Shown here piece after piece: positions 11,589 through 24,130 of a stretch of DNA of 64,000 bases. The notes below the pieces were generated by a model that was given only the letters and a program-made list of their open reading frames with translations, was not told where the DNA came from and made no database searches. A program made the position numbers and the translations under genes. Source of the stretch: Saururus chinensis (taxonomy: Eukaryota > Streptophyta > Magnoliopsida > Piperales > Saururaceae); NCBI GenBank assembly GCA_035235625.1, contig CP141141.1, positions 13,637,968 through 13,701,967 of the forward strand. Reading direction: 5' to 3'. Numbering within the stretch: position 1 is the stretch's first letter; each line of letters starts with the position of its first letter.

Positions 11589-12400
11589 TGCCACACCCCG
11601 ATTTACGAGGAGAGGTTTTTTCGACTAAACTAGAAATACAAATGAAACAAGAATTAATACTTCCCATGAATTTGACTCATGGCTTTCAATATCTTTTGGA
11701 ATGTGGGTCTATGTTGATTATCTCCATGTTGGGATGGCGAATCCCCTTCATATCACATTACGTCACTACTACTAGAAAGTTGCCTGCAAAATTCCTATAC
11801 AACAACCAAAAAAGCACATAGAATTTGGATCTGACCAACATCTAGATGATGTCAGTTGCCTACATGCCTCACCCAGATCAGACCTGAACGTAGTTTTGCA
11901 TGCCCTAGCATGTTACTACATGAATGCATACCTCAACACAATCTCTATAACATGTAAACCCTGACATGAGCATGCAACATTAATTCAATGCAATCATATA
12001 CTAATATTATTCCTATTTACATGATAAAAGTTCATCTACATGCTTAATCCAATATAGTTTGTAGCATGAAATGGATCATCACATGAAATTCACATCATAT
12101 GTACACCTTGACAAAGTAAATGATCATTTTTCATCTCAATATTCCTGAATTATCAAGCATTTATTATCTTACTACAACTTTTTTGCTCCTAACTACTTAG
12201 TTTGTAATTAATCCCTAGTTGCATTAATTTACTCATTTGTAGTGCTCACAACAAATAATCTGTAAACAATATGATTACTCACACAATATTGTCTTATTTA
12301 ATCATGTTACCACTTGTGGAACGCTGATGCTAAATGCCATGAATTACTCGGCTGACCCCTTGTCATGCACTACGTGTAGGTACTGTTAAAAATTAAAGAA
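11589..12400 (-). repeat. LTR-like sequence (minus orientation)
   Basis: It begins TGCCACACCCCGATTTACGAGG, read on the plus strand, which resembles the conserved end of plant gypsy LTRs written in reverse. The AT-rich sequence that follows is non-coding. The far end is not resolved. Confidence 0.35.
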
Positions 12401-13389
12401 GAGATTGGGGACTTCCACCACTAGGGGCGTCATCGACTTGTTGGTTTGGGATTATAAGGCTGTGGTAAGACAAACCGAGAAAAATAAAATACACCTAACC
12501 CGCAATTGAGTTGCAAGATTTATCTTTCTTTTCAAAACAAAATAAATTGTGATTTTGCTTTAATTAATGTGCTCAATTTCTATGTGTTCTATCAAAAATT
12601 TATCAAACAAACACACAAGAATTTTTGTGTCAACCAAATAAGGAAAAAATCACTCAACACTCGGTCTAGATTAACCATGTACTATACAAACTAACAATTA
12701 CAGAGTTACCATTTACAAAGATAGAGACTTTTTTCCCTCTACATGGTTGGTCCTTCACACCAATGTAACTCTGAATTAACCACTCATTGGTTGTTTACTG
12801 ACTTCAACTAGATCTTCTCTCTTCCTTTGTCCTTAAGTGTTGAATGCATAGGTTAATAGGTGTCTATCTAATATAAGGATTGACACATACATAAGTTTTA
12901 CTCCCAAATATCATGCATGCTTATCTAATCATGAATTCACACATCCATCATGCACGAAAACTATGTTGTATACTTTATAAATAACATATACTATAATAGA
13001 GATAATAGTCGACATGCATGAACTAATTCACCATCGGTGACCTCACCGATGTGTTGGTCTATGTCTCATGACTACTGACATCTTGTCAGCATGTTAAATA
13101 CTTACTGACATTGGTTAGGCTGGGGGAGACCATCTTGTCAACATGACCATTGACATATCATCACACTGCTAGTGACCAGATTAACACTATTGCGGCACAA
13201 TGTGTTGTGGGAACATATTAGGATATGTCTTGTAATTGACTGATTTTCTTAAATAATTCTATGTCCAAACACTTTGCATGTTTTAGTCTTTAGGTTATTA
13301 TGAGATTAGTATTGTAATTGTGTCAGATTTGGAATTGAATGACTTGAAAAATAGGAGTTGAAGAGTTTTGAAAGTTCAAGGTTGAAGAC
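12401..13389. other. Unassigned AT-rich sequence
   Basis: No gene was recognised. A perfect short palindrome, CATCGGTGA-CC-TCACCGATG, lies at about 13032-13051. A short frame at 12506-12694 has no recognisable features. Confidence 0.35.
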
Positions 13390-14470
13390 TATTTTGAGTA
13401 GAATTTACACACACTCATGTGCATAAAATACTTAGGTTTTCATTAGAATAATAGAAATATTTTTGTGTATTTTGGATAAAATTAGAAGAAAATTGCAAAA
13501 GGTGTTCATAAGTGATTGATCGCTAAGGAGCACTGGATTGATTGGTTTTGAATAAAATAGGGATTTGTGAACATAAGGTAAATCGATTGAACATTTGTCT
13601 AATGGATTAATTGGTTTGAATTTCATCTATCATAGAACTTAAATGATTATTCACAAGTTCAAAGGATCGATTGGGTGTGTTAGATGCGAATTATAGTACC
13701 CTGATTGATAGATCATTTGGTATAAAGGATAAATCGATGAAGGTTCTAGAATTGAATAATTCAGTGAACAAAGATTGATTGATCTATGAAATAATTGTCT
13801 AGTTTAAGCAATCTAGAATAGAGTCCTTCCTAACAAGGTTACCTTAACCCTAGCCACCTTGGGAGACTATATAAGTACTATCTTTACAAGAAATAACATA
13901 AGGGAAAGAAAATTTTGAGAGCAAAAAAATTGTGAGCTTCCATAGATTAATTTTTTCCTTAATCACTTATATATGATTTTAGTGCAAATTAAGAGAGGTG
14001 AGAAAATTTTGATTCATTATTATCTTATGAATTGAAGTAGAGAGATTCAAAATATCACACACAAAGTTGTCCAAAGAATACATCACAAGGGGAGTTAAAA
14101 AAGCTCAATGTCAACAATCAAACATGAGTTTTGATTGAAGCACTTTTGGAGAAGATGAAGATAAGCTTGAATGGATAAAACTTTGGATCAAGCTTGAGAC
14201 TTGAAGGCCAACGACTTCACAAGGAAAGAGGTTTTTTGTGTTGGGTAGAGATTGATAGTGCATGATTTTAGCCTTTGGTTCGCTACCAATTTTTTTCCTA
14301 TTAGGGTTTTTATGTTAAATCTTTGTGTGATGGTGGATGTATGCATGTGATTGATTGATAGTGTGCTTTAATTTTATTTGATACATGATTCCGCGTAGTT
14401 GAGGCCACATCTTGCAATATTTAACTTTCTTAGGTATTAATGCTAGAGGCACTGTGGTGATTTGCTTGCT
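13390..14470 (+). repeat. Dispersed LTR-like repeat R1, copy 2
   Basis: It has the same block order as the copies at 4150 and 34905: CACACACTCATG start, ATTGATCG-rich centre, GGGTAGAGATTG block, and a closing TTAGGTATT..GGCACTGTGGTG block. It is non-coding. Confidence 0.5.
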
Positions 14471-15016
14471 AAATACTAGATGAATATAAAACTTACATGC
14501 CAATGCCGATAATGTTCATCTTCAACCACTAACGTTGTCACCAACGTGTTGGCAACCGTGTCGTTGATTGAGAAGATAACAAACAAAGACCGTACTTGTT
14601 CTTTAACCATTTTCTTCCCAAAACATGATAAATTTCACTTATAAACTGACATTTTTATGGCTCAAATGCGAAAAGATGCCCTATGAGCAACATGTAATGA
14701 AATTTCCTTTGTTACTCATAACACAATTAAATTCTCCAATAAACAACCATGCATTTATTCAAAACTAGTCATTTACTAAAAGAAAAAAGGTTATTAGTGA
14801 TGCTTTCAAGCATAGTTAATGGTCATAATAGCGTCGCTAATAACTATTAGTCATGCCTAAAAAACTTTTCTTAATGAGTCTAAAAAAATAGTCTCTATTG
14901 CTCATTAGTGACGCAGATGAAAAAGTATTGCTAATAATATATTAACAACTTTTGTTTTGCATCACAAATATAATTTTTTTGTGACACTTTATAAACTATC
15001 ACAAATTGAAAATTAT

Positions 15017-15372
15017 TAGTGATGCTTGTCACTAATAGTGTAATTATTAGTGATGTTTTATAAATTATCGCTAATATAAGAAAAAAATTTAAAAAATAAA
15101 AAAATTTATTAGCGACACTTTTAAAAGCATCACTAATAAAGAAATATTTAAAACTAATAATAAAAATCATTATTCGAGATGCTTTTCAAAGCGTCACTAA
15201 TAAAAAAAGCTTTTTAAAAAATAAAAAAATAAAAGTGATGTTTTTAAAGTGTCACTAATAAAAATAAATTTAAAAATAAAAACGGTTATTAGCAACACTT
15301 TTTAAAGCATCGCTAAAAAAGAAAAAAGAAAAAAATTAATAAAAACGGTTATTAGTGATGCTTATACTAATA
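15017..15372. repeat. Array of short hairpins, about 63-bp spacing
   Basis: About six successive units have the form TTATTAGYGAYRCTTT-TAAAGYRTCACTAATAA separated by A-rich spacers, at about 15017, 15108, 15171, 15230, 15286 and 15348. Each unit is itself self-complementary. The array lies inside the left arm of the CACTA-like element. Confidence 0.7.
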
Positions 15373-15696
15373 AAAAAATTAAAAATTAAAAATAAATGAA
15401 ATCCCACCGAAGGCGTGTTTTCGGGGATGGGAGCCCGAATTTGGCGCCGGGGGGGAGGTGAAGAGAGGGGCGGTGCCAAAATCCGGCTCTACTCTTCTCC
15501 TCCCAAAATACACCTACGGTTTCACCTGCATGCGAATTTAGTATTTTTGCATTGCTTCGCAAGATGCATTTCAAAAAGATTCTAATTACAATGCTTCTAA
15601 AATTCAAGCAGTTTTAAAAAATAAACTTCTTAACTATTTGCAATCCTTAGTAAAAACCATCGTAAATAGCGATCTTTTTACTAAGCATCATAAATA

Positions 15697-16000
15697 GTTT
15701 TTTTCTCCACCCTCTTTCTGTCTCTCCACTCTTTCTCTTCTCTCTTTATCTTCTCTCTCTCCCCTCTTTCTCTCTTTCCCGTCTCTCTCACTCCCCCTCT
15801 TTCTATTTCTCCACTCTCCCTTTTCTCTCTCTCCCCTATTTATCTTCTCCACACTTTCTCTCTCTGCTCTATCTCTCCACTCGATCTCTCTTACCTCTCT
15901 TCTCTCTCTCATCTCTTCACTCTCTCTCTCTTCTTTCTCTCTCCCTCTCCTTCTCTCTATTCTCTCTCTTCACTCTCTCTCTCTCTCCTCCTCCTCTCTC
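15697..16000 (+). repeat. TC-rich low-complexity tract 1
   Basis: A CTCTCT-rich pyrimidine tract, followed by a conserved GAGAGTAGGGGAATTT segment and TATTAGTGAT-type motifs. It is the first of four homologous internal units of the CACTA-like element. Open frames across it are low-complexity artefacts. Confidence 0.85.
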
Positions 16001-16310
16001 TCACATGCAACAACGTAAGCCCCAACTTTAAGGAGGATAGGGGTGAGAGTAGGGGAATTTAATTTTAAGTTTTTGGGATATTATTTATTATATATTATAT
16101 TTTAAAAATAATAAAGATAAAATAAATGTAATAGTGACACATAAGTATATGCATTGATAATGCCCTAGATATTAGTGATGCATATAAGTTTATGTTGTTA
16201 CTACACTATGTATTAGCAACGTAAATTTATATGCATCGTTAATACCTTTTATTTTTTTAAAAATATAATATTTAATAAAAAATTCTAAAAATAAAATTAC
16301 ATTGTCATGC

Positions 16311-16567
16311 TTTCTTCCCTCTCTACTTTTCACTTTCTCTCTCTCCTCTCACTCTCTCTCGCTAAATCTCTCATCTCTCTCTTCTTTGTCTCTTCTCTCT
16401 CTACCCTCTCTCTCTTCTCCTTCTCTCTTTCTCTCTCTTCTCTCTATCTCTCCTCTCTCTACCCTCTTTATCTCTCTCATCTCTTTCTCTTCTTTCTCTC
16501 TCTCACTCTTCTCTATGTTTCACCTACCTGTACCCTCTTTCTCTTTCTCTCTCTCTCTTCTCTCTTC
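16311..16567 (+). repeat. TC-rich low-complexity tract 2
   Basis: A second unit of the same internal repeat, followed by GAGAAAGTAGGGGAATTT. The LTR insertion at 16731 cuts this unit. Confidence 0.85.
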
Positions 16568-16730
16568 CCACGCGCATCAGCGAGAGCCCAAACATTGAAG
16601 AAGAGAGGTGAGAAAGTAGGGGAATTTTATTTTTTAGAATTTTTTATTATATATTATATTTTAAAATTAATAAAAAATAAAACAAGTTATTAGAGATAGA
16701 TAAGAATATGCATTGCTAATACACTAGGTA

Positions 16731-17553
16731 GTTGTCACGCCCTAGCACCCGCTTGACCCAAGCTGAACCCAGTTCAAGGGATGGTTGAAGCGCACGAGGG
16801 CAACAAAGTTAGTTTAACGTTGTGGAAGACTTAACCCCTCTAGTGGGTGAATTATACATACGGAGTGCGCACCTTTAAATCTTTGTGGAAGATAAATAAG
16901 TAAAAGAAAAGAGGACTTTAACTCTACAATAAATCCTCAATCTCAACTCACAACTTAGAATACTAAGCTGACAAACATAGATCAAATTAGAAAGTCTTAA
17001 ACAAATCTATAATAATAAGGGTTACATGAGTCTGAAACAAGATCAACCATACATAACGTTCTAATATCATAACAAAGTAAATTAGAAAATACAGCAAAGT
17101 CAAGAGGCATCCACGCCTACTCCCTAGCACTCCCCAAATGTTCTTCATACAGAGGATCTTGCTCAATTGTATATTGCACTATGCAGCCCCAAAACAAAAG
17201 ACAGAAAAAGGGGTGAGTAAAACTCAATAAGGTTTTAGATATGGTAACAGTAAATCAGAAAATAGCCACAACACATCTACATGATCTAACAAATCTATAT
17301 AGTACATATTATCCCATTTCTGATTACTTTCTTTTCCATAACATACTTAAACATAAACAATTACCATGCTTGCAAGTATCTCAAACATATTATTCCTAAC
17401 ATGAATAATTAATCATCACATATAACTTGCATGAGAAGTATTTCAAACACACAATCACATCATGCATAATCATCAAATAGAACATACATGAGAAGTGTCT
17501 CTACTACACAATCACATCATGTATACTCATAATCAATCAACCTGCAAGTAAAG
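16731..17553 (-). mobile_element. LTR A, left part (minus orientation)
   Basis: It begins TGTCACGCCCTAGCACCCGC on the plus strand, i.e. the 3' end of an LTR read in minus orientation. It carries the chromovirus-type TGAGTTTTACTCACCCC block (reverse complement at about 17200-17230). It is collinear with the start of LTR B but stops where LTR B begins. Its continuation lies at about 22780-23390. Confidence 0.65.
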
Positions 17554-20500
17554 TGTCAGGCCCTGGCACTGCCCGACCCAAGCTGAACCCGGTCTAGGGG
17601 CCGGTCAAGCACACAGGGGCGACATGGAGATTGAAAACGAATAGCGAAAGACTTAAGCCCTAGTCTCGGGTGATCTAAAATTTATGGAGTTCATGCACCA
17701 CTTTGTGCAAGAGTAAATAAGTAAAAACAAAGAGTTACTTTAATTCTAACTCCAACCATGAATCTCCAACCCACATGCTAATTAATCCATAGCCACACAC
17801 TGGGCTTAACACAAGGTTTCAATGACTCAAGATATAGTATAACAAAAATCTAAAACAAGAACCATCTCACAAGGTCCTAACATCCAAAACAAGATAAACA
17901 AAGAGACATGCACGACTAGAAGCTTCCACAACTACTCCCAAGCATCCTCCGACCTTTCCTCATACAGAGGATCCTGTCGGTCTGCTTGTCATGCTATGCA
18001 GCCCCAAAACAAAACAAGGAAAGTGGGGTGAGTATAAAAACTCAGTAATGGTTTTAATACAATGGCAATCATCAGAAAACACAACGGCATAACAATATAT
18101 CAAATAAGATTCACCATTGGCCTGATACACTATTTCCTGATCATGCAGTCACATCATATCAACCTGCATAATAGTATATCATTCGCACATATTCCGATCA
18201 TAGCATTCATAACACATAATCCTGCATAATAGTGTTTCATTCACACATATTCTGATCATAACATTCATAACACATAATCCTGCATATAATGTCTCATTCA
18301 CACATATTCTGATTACAACATTCTTAACACATAACCTGCATACTCGTGTCTCATTCAAACATATTCGGGACATGCATTCATATCACATAACCTGCATAAT
18401 CGTGTCTCATTCACACATTTTCTGATTCATGTATTTAGATCACATAACCCTGCATATAGTGTCTCAATCACACAATTCAGACTATTTAGAATATCACCTA
18501 TATCGCCTGAGAAGTGTCTCTACCACACATTTAAATCATGCATAGCATACATCATATACATGCATCAACATAAATGAAGAATGCCTCCATTAAGGAGTAA
18601 ACACAATCATTGCCGCAAGGCTAGACGTGGTCCAAATTTCCTAACTGGAAACCTGGGGCATTGCCCGCTCAAGACACAGTCTGAATTCCATAAGAGAAAC
18701 CAAGATGTGGGGGTAGTCAGCCCCTCTGCTCGCTAAGGATAATCCACATGGGAAATCCAAATTCCCCAAAGGGAACGTAGAGCAGGTCTGCTCGCTAAGG
18801 ACAATTATGACCAAGAACATCCAAATTCCACGTAGGGAACCTAGAGCAAGGTATTCACTAAGGACATCTTTGCGGTGGGAAGAGTCCAAATTCCCACTGA
18901 GGGAACCTAAAACACATGGTAGCCGGTGCACAAACGCATACCACTCTGGGTGCTCAGTGTCCAGATGTGACTATCTCAATAAGTAAATCTCAACCGCAAG
19001 TCTAGAATACAACTCATCCTCATATAACTCAATTCGACTCGACTCAACCTGGGGAGTATCCATATTCTACATAGGAACTCAAATCGAAAACATGTCATTT
19101 TGGACCAACCAAGTTTCGATTAATTCACCGACCGATTAATCCAGCACACAATCTCAATCATTGCATACAACTGATCAATTTCAATTAATCAACGGTAAAA
19201 CCTCATTCATGAAGTCCGATCCATGATACATGATATCATGATACATCCGTGAGCAAGATCTACATGGGTTTTCAACACATAGAATGTGGTCCTAATCAGT
19301 CCCCTCATGCATTATAATAACCTCATAATTAACTACAATGTCATAGTAGACTCCCCATACGTGTGTGTTCATGCATATCCTAAGCATACAATCAATGCTT
19401 TGATATAAACTCATAAAGCAACCTATGCATGCTTAACCCATTCAAAATAATGAATTCTAATTGACATCACAAGCAAAATCCACCACAAAGCTTAAATCTA
19501 TCCCTGTGAAATTGAGCATTCTCATTCACAACCATAATTTTTCTATACATTAAGCTACGACATGAGCACATCCATCACCCATAAATCATACTCATTATAG
19601 GAGAACTCATCCCACCATTTTCCTCATAACATCCCTGCTGAAAACATATTCCAATCACAAGAATTGCCAACATGCACAAGTTCAAGGTACTTCAATATCA
19701 ATATGCATAATTATCAACATAATATCATGCCACAAGACTATACTTAAACACATTCCATAAATTTTCCATCATCAATTCTATACCTCCAGTAGCCTAATAT
19801 CATCATATAATACTTCTCATAACCATTAGAATCATCAAATGGAGTAAAACATTGAAATGTGCATAAGTTTCAAAAATAGCAAAAACTACCGTGTAGTTGT
19901 TCGAACGCCCTGTAGGGCCGTTCGATCGGCTATACTGCAAATTAGTCAAAAATATAGTGTTGTAGTTCTAACGCCCTGGTAGGCCATTCTAACGACAACA
20001 CATCAGTTTTGATCTTCTTCTTCATTTTCGAACACCAAACTGAAACACCATAAAAGTACCTTCAAATCTACATCCATGGTACTAAACATTAACAAAAACT
20101 CATAAAACCTTCTAGAACATTAATCTATATCATTCTAAGTCAAAATCTAAGAAATCAAGATGAAAAATTAGCATTTACTAATCCCACCATTAGGGCACTA
20201 AATCAAGCAAACTCATTCTAAATAAACCATGAAAAATCAAGATTTTACCATAAGAAAACTAAGAATTTGAAGACCCATTACCTTGTCACTTGTTTAGGTC
20301 TAGATTTGACCTTCACTTTTCTTAGAAACCTTCCAGAAACATAGTGTCTAAGTTAAACTCTATTAAAAATCGGTTTAACATTTGAAAACCTTAAAGAAAT
20401 CTTAGATCTAGGGTTTGTTAAGCATAAAAAATAAATTTTGAGAAGTAGGGTTTGAAGTAAGGGAGTAAATCAGTGACTTTGATGCTTAAAATCGAATCAA

Positions 20501-20956
20501 ATTAATGGGGAAATGATAGATTAGGAGAGAAATCTAGGATTTAAGTTTAATTAAGGGAAAACATACCTTAATCTCTTCCAATCCGGCCTAATTAGGGGAA
20601 CTAGGCCCTAATCCCTTCTCCCAGCCTATTCCCAAAATGGAAATGGCTCAGCCCATAGTAAGGTTTGGGGTGTACTTATTGAACTAATGGGGTGTAAATA
20701 GAATTTTTGGCTAAATGAGTATTTTACAAATTTGAATACTAATTAAATCTGAGAAAATTTTTAATTTTTTTTGTGTGAGCTTATGTTGATGTCTGGGGCA
20801 TTTTGGTCTAAAAATCCTAATTTCATCAGTGGGGCCTATGGAGGGTTCCGCCAAACCATAATTTTTAAAAAATTAATAAAAAATGAGAAAAATCCCAAAA
20901 ATTCAGTACCCAAAACCACTTAAAACCAATAATTGTAAAGTTGAATTTTAATTACA
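17554..20956 (-). mobile_element. LTR B (about 3.4 kb, minus orientation), nested in LTR A
   Basis: It starts TGTCAGGCCCTGGCACTGCC and shares the GACCCAAGCTGAACCC block and later sections with LTR A. It ends, tentatively, at TTACA (20952-20956), giving TG..CA ends. The flank GTAAAG on the left resembles GTAAAA near 22790 on the right, so a target duplication is possible but not clean. No coding domain lies inside. Confidence 0.55.
18163..18510. repeat. Six-copy tandem repeat, 56-58 bp units, inside LTR B
   Basis: Units beginning CCTGCATA start at 18163, 18221, 18279, 18335, 18391 and 18449. Each contains a GTCTCATTCACACATATTC-like core. The last unit decays after about 50 bp. Confidence 0.85.
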
Positions 20957-22780
20957 ACCTTCATAGACCCATTTATTTTCTAAAACCACCAAATTAATTA
21001 GAAAATGCTTAAGCCCCACGATAACCGATAAATAATCATTAAAATAAATTGGTTCAAGATCAAGGATTTTACATAAAGTGCCTCTAATCACACTATCACA
21101 ACCATACAAATTGATAAAACAACCTTGCTTAATTGGCTGAAACATAAACGATCTTTGCTCACTCCAAACAATCCCCAACAGGAATGCCTGAATTATTTAT
21201 GCTGCTTGGTTAAATTCCCTAGCGGGGAAGAATACTCCCTAGTAAGTCTGTGCACTCGGCTACACTATCCTGGATTCTCAGGGTCTAGATAGTCTCAATA
21301 GTTTTATTTCTTTATAGCATTGCCTCTCTTCCTAACCAAGGGAGGAAACCCGTCCTCGAGGACTGATCGTTTATAATTAAACCCTTTACAAGTGTACAAG
21401 ATAATTGTACTAGGATAAGTATTTAAGGGTTGTTGAACCTCAAGGACGGATGAATTATTACTAAATCTAAAGAAGAATTTTTTGATTAAAAAAACTAAAA
21501 ACAACTTAAAACAAAAATTAAGTAATCAATAAATTAAAAACAAAAGATTAATATGATAGAATTTACTTAGGAAATCGAATTCACTATAGAATCATAGCAA
21601 TTCCTTAACTTTAATCTAAATGTAGTGTGAATATGAACAAGTATTCTCAGCTACAAGCTAGAATTACTTCAGAAAGAATAATTAATTAAATTTATGGCAT
21701 AAACTATCTTCAACAATAGCACGAATCATCTACACTAAACCAGCTATAGGAATGACTCATCTAATCTTAGTATAACTCATCAATTCATTAATTATCTGAA
21801 CATTAAAACTATTGCATGACCATATCATCTAAATCACAACAATTAGAATCGATGAAAATATCAAAACCACATCAATCTATCATCTATAAGACAATAAATC
21901 AACATAGACTTGAATACACATGAAAAGCTCTTTCATTAAAAAGAAAATCTTTATCATACAATTATTATCATTCACAACTGAGATCTAAATTAAAAAGAAA
22001 AGAAACTGAAACTTATCTATAGCTTCATCAACTCCCAAGTAAAAGAAAAGTCTAGCTTTCCATTGTAGAAAGAAGATCTTTAATCTCCATTAAAAGCTTT
22101 GAATTCTCTTCCATTTTCTTCTTCCTTTTTCTCTTCAGAAAATCTACTGAAATCCTTCAATTTCGAGCCAAATATGTCTTTCAATAGGCATAAGAGCCGT
22201 AGGAAGAAGTTTAAGATGAAAATGAATCAAAATTGGCTTAAACTAGGAAAATGTGTGTTATCCCGATTGATCGCCTTGCATGCCCATCTGATCACCTGTA
22301 TTGAATTTGTCTTCAAAATCACACTTATCCGTTTAATACTTAAAACGCCCCGTTCGATCGGATACACTATTTCTGCAATATGGACAGTTTCTCTGGACAG
22401 TCCAATTTTTGTTCATTAAGCTCTTTCTTTATGTCTATATTAGTTTCTAACTTGTTTATAACTCCGAAAAGTTGTCCAAATCACTTTAAAGCGTAACAAA
22501 AGTGTTTAATTATTCCAAACATTGTCCAAGTACCTCCATAAGCGCATTTTACCTACAAAACATAAAATAGCATACTTTAGACATATAAAATGTAATTAAA
22601 ATCCCAAGTTGATTTAAATACATGCCTAAACTACTAATAACTTCTAAATTAATTAACAATCAAACTAAAATATTAATAACTATCTTAATCTAAATAAACC
22701 ATAACTAACTCTTAACTAATTTAATCTCTACTACCAAATAAGGTAAAAAGGCATATAAAATAGATATATATTTTATACTT
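20957..22780 (-). mobile_element. Internal retrotransposon-like sequence between LTR parts
   Basis: Minus-strand reading gives a TTGGGGATTGTTTGG block near 21170 and a CAGTCCTCGAGGACGG block near 21350, which look like leader sequence of plant LTR elements. No gag or pol domain was found. The short minus frames at 20948-21178 and 21304-21504 have no recognisable fold. Confidence 0.4.
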
Positions 22781-23390
22781 ATCATACACGTAAAACTCTG
22801 TCCTTTTGAATGTAAAATCCCGTCCTTTTAAACATAAAACCCCATCCTTTCAAACGTAAACCCCTCCTTTTGGACATAAAACCGAATCGATTAGCCTGGC
22901 TATTTAACACAATTGTAACCAATCGATCAACAATGGCTAATCTCGATAAAGTCTCATTCATAAAATCCGTTTCATGATGCATGAAGCATGGTACATACGT
23001 GAATAATCTTTACATGATTCTTAATTCATGGAATGTACTCCATCAACCACACATACATCATATATAATCATAAGTATCAATAATTACAATAATTACCCCC
23101 ACACACATGTGTACTAGGTAGAAACATTCGTTGTTAAGCATATAAACATGCATTATAAATAACCCATCAACATATTACACACATGCTCTTTAACATCTAG
23201 TCATGGCTCCTTACTGAGATCATGAGTAAAAAATCATCAGAAAACACAATTCAAATCAAATGCAACCTCATGGTAGACCTATGTAAGCATATTCATACCA
23301 TACTTGAAGCTAGACATAACACAATCATTCACCCATAATTCAAGCATAATATGTGAAGGTCTACAAATCCATTCTCATGCCCTATGTATT
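22781..23390 (-). mobile_element. LTR A, right part (minus orientation)
   Basis: It is homologous to about 19080-19650 of LTR B (TCTCATTCATAAAATCC, CATGATGCATGAAGC and following blocks), so it continues LTR A across the LTR B insertion. It starts with a 22-bp tandem repeat (22790-22875). It ends near 23390, where CACTA-type TGTGTCACTAATA sequence resumes. Confidence 0.55.
22790..22888. repeat. 22-bp tandem repeat, about 4.5 copies
   Basis: Units start GTAAAACTCTGTCC (22790), GTAAAATCCCGTCC (22812), ATAAAACCCCATCC (22834) and GTAAACCCCTCC (22856), with a partial fifth unit. Confidence 0.8.
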
Positions 23391-23457
23391 CCTGTGTCAC
23401 TAATATTTTTTTTTTAAATAATATATAATAAAAAATTCTAAAAAATCATAATTAAAT

Positions 23458-24130
23458 TCTTCTCTCTCTTCTCTCGCTCCTCTCACTTTCTCTCTCCCTC
23501 TCACTTTTCTCTCTTTCCTCTTTTTCCCTATCTCCCCTCGCTTTCTCAAGCATGTCAACATGGGCCCTGGCTCTAAGGAGGAGAGGGGAGAGTTTATGAG
23601 AAGTTAATATTCACTTTTTTAGAATTTTTTAGTATATATTAAAAATAATAAATATAAAATAAAATAAATGTATTAGCGACGCATAAGACTGTGTCGCTAA
23701 TACACTAGGTAGTAGCAATGCACAAGTATATGCATCACTAATATGTAACGTATTAGTGACACACATTCCTATATGCATCGATAATATGTAACATATTAGT
23801 GATGCACATTCTTATGTGTTGCTAATACATTTTATTTTTAAATATAATATATAATAAAAAATCTAAAAAAATTAAAATCAAATTCTTCTTTCTCACCTCT
23901 CCCTCCCTCTCTTCTCTCTCTCCTCTCACACTCTCTCCTCTCTTAGTCCCTCTTTCTCTCTCTCTCTCCCTCTCCCTCTCTCTTTGTCCTCTCTCATCCT
24001 TTTCTTTCTTTCTCTCTCCTCTCACTCTCTCTCCTCTCTCTCTTTCTCTCTCCTACTCTATCTCTCTTATCCTCTTTCTCTCTATCTACTTTGTCTCTCT
24101 CCTTTCACTCTCTTCTCTCCTCTCTCTTAC
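23458..24130 (+). repeat. TC-rich tracts 3 and 4 with CACTA subterminal motifs
   Basis: The pyrimidine tracts at 23458-23545 and 23885-24130 are units 3 and 4 of the internal repeat seen at 15.7 and 16.3 kb. Between them lie alternating GTATTAGTGACACACAT-type motifs (23670-23830). Confidence 0.8.

Noticed and set aside
15688..16693. Long Ser/Leu-rich and Arg/Glu-rich open frames on both strands
   Set aside because: They are translations of CTCTCT-type low-complexity DNA inside a transposon and contain no domain.
18163..18510. CRISPR-like array
   Set aside because: The units are contiguous and degenerate throughout, with no conserved repeat and variable spacer pattern, and this is a plant LTR.
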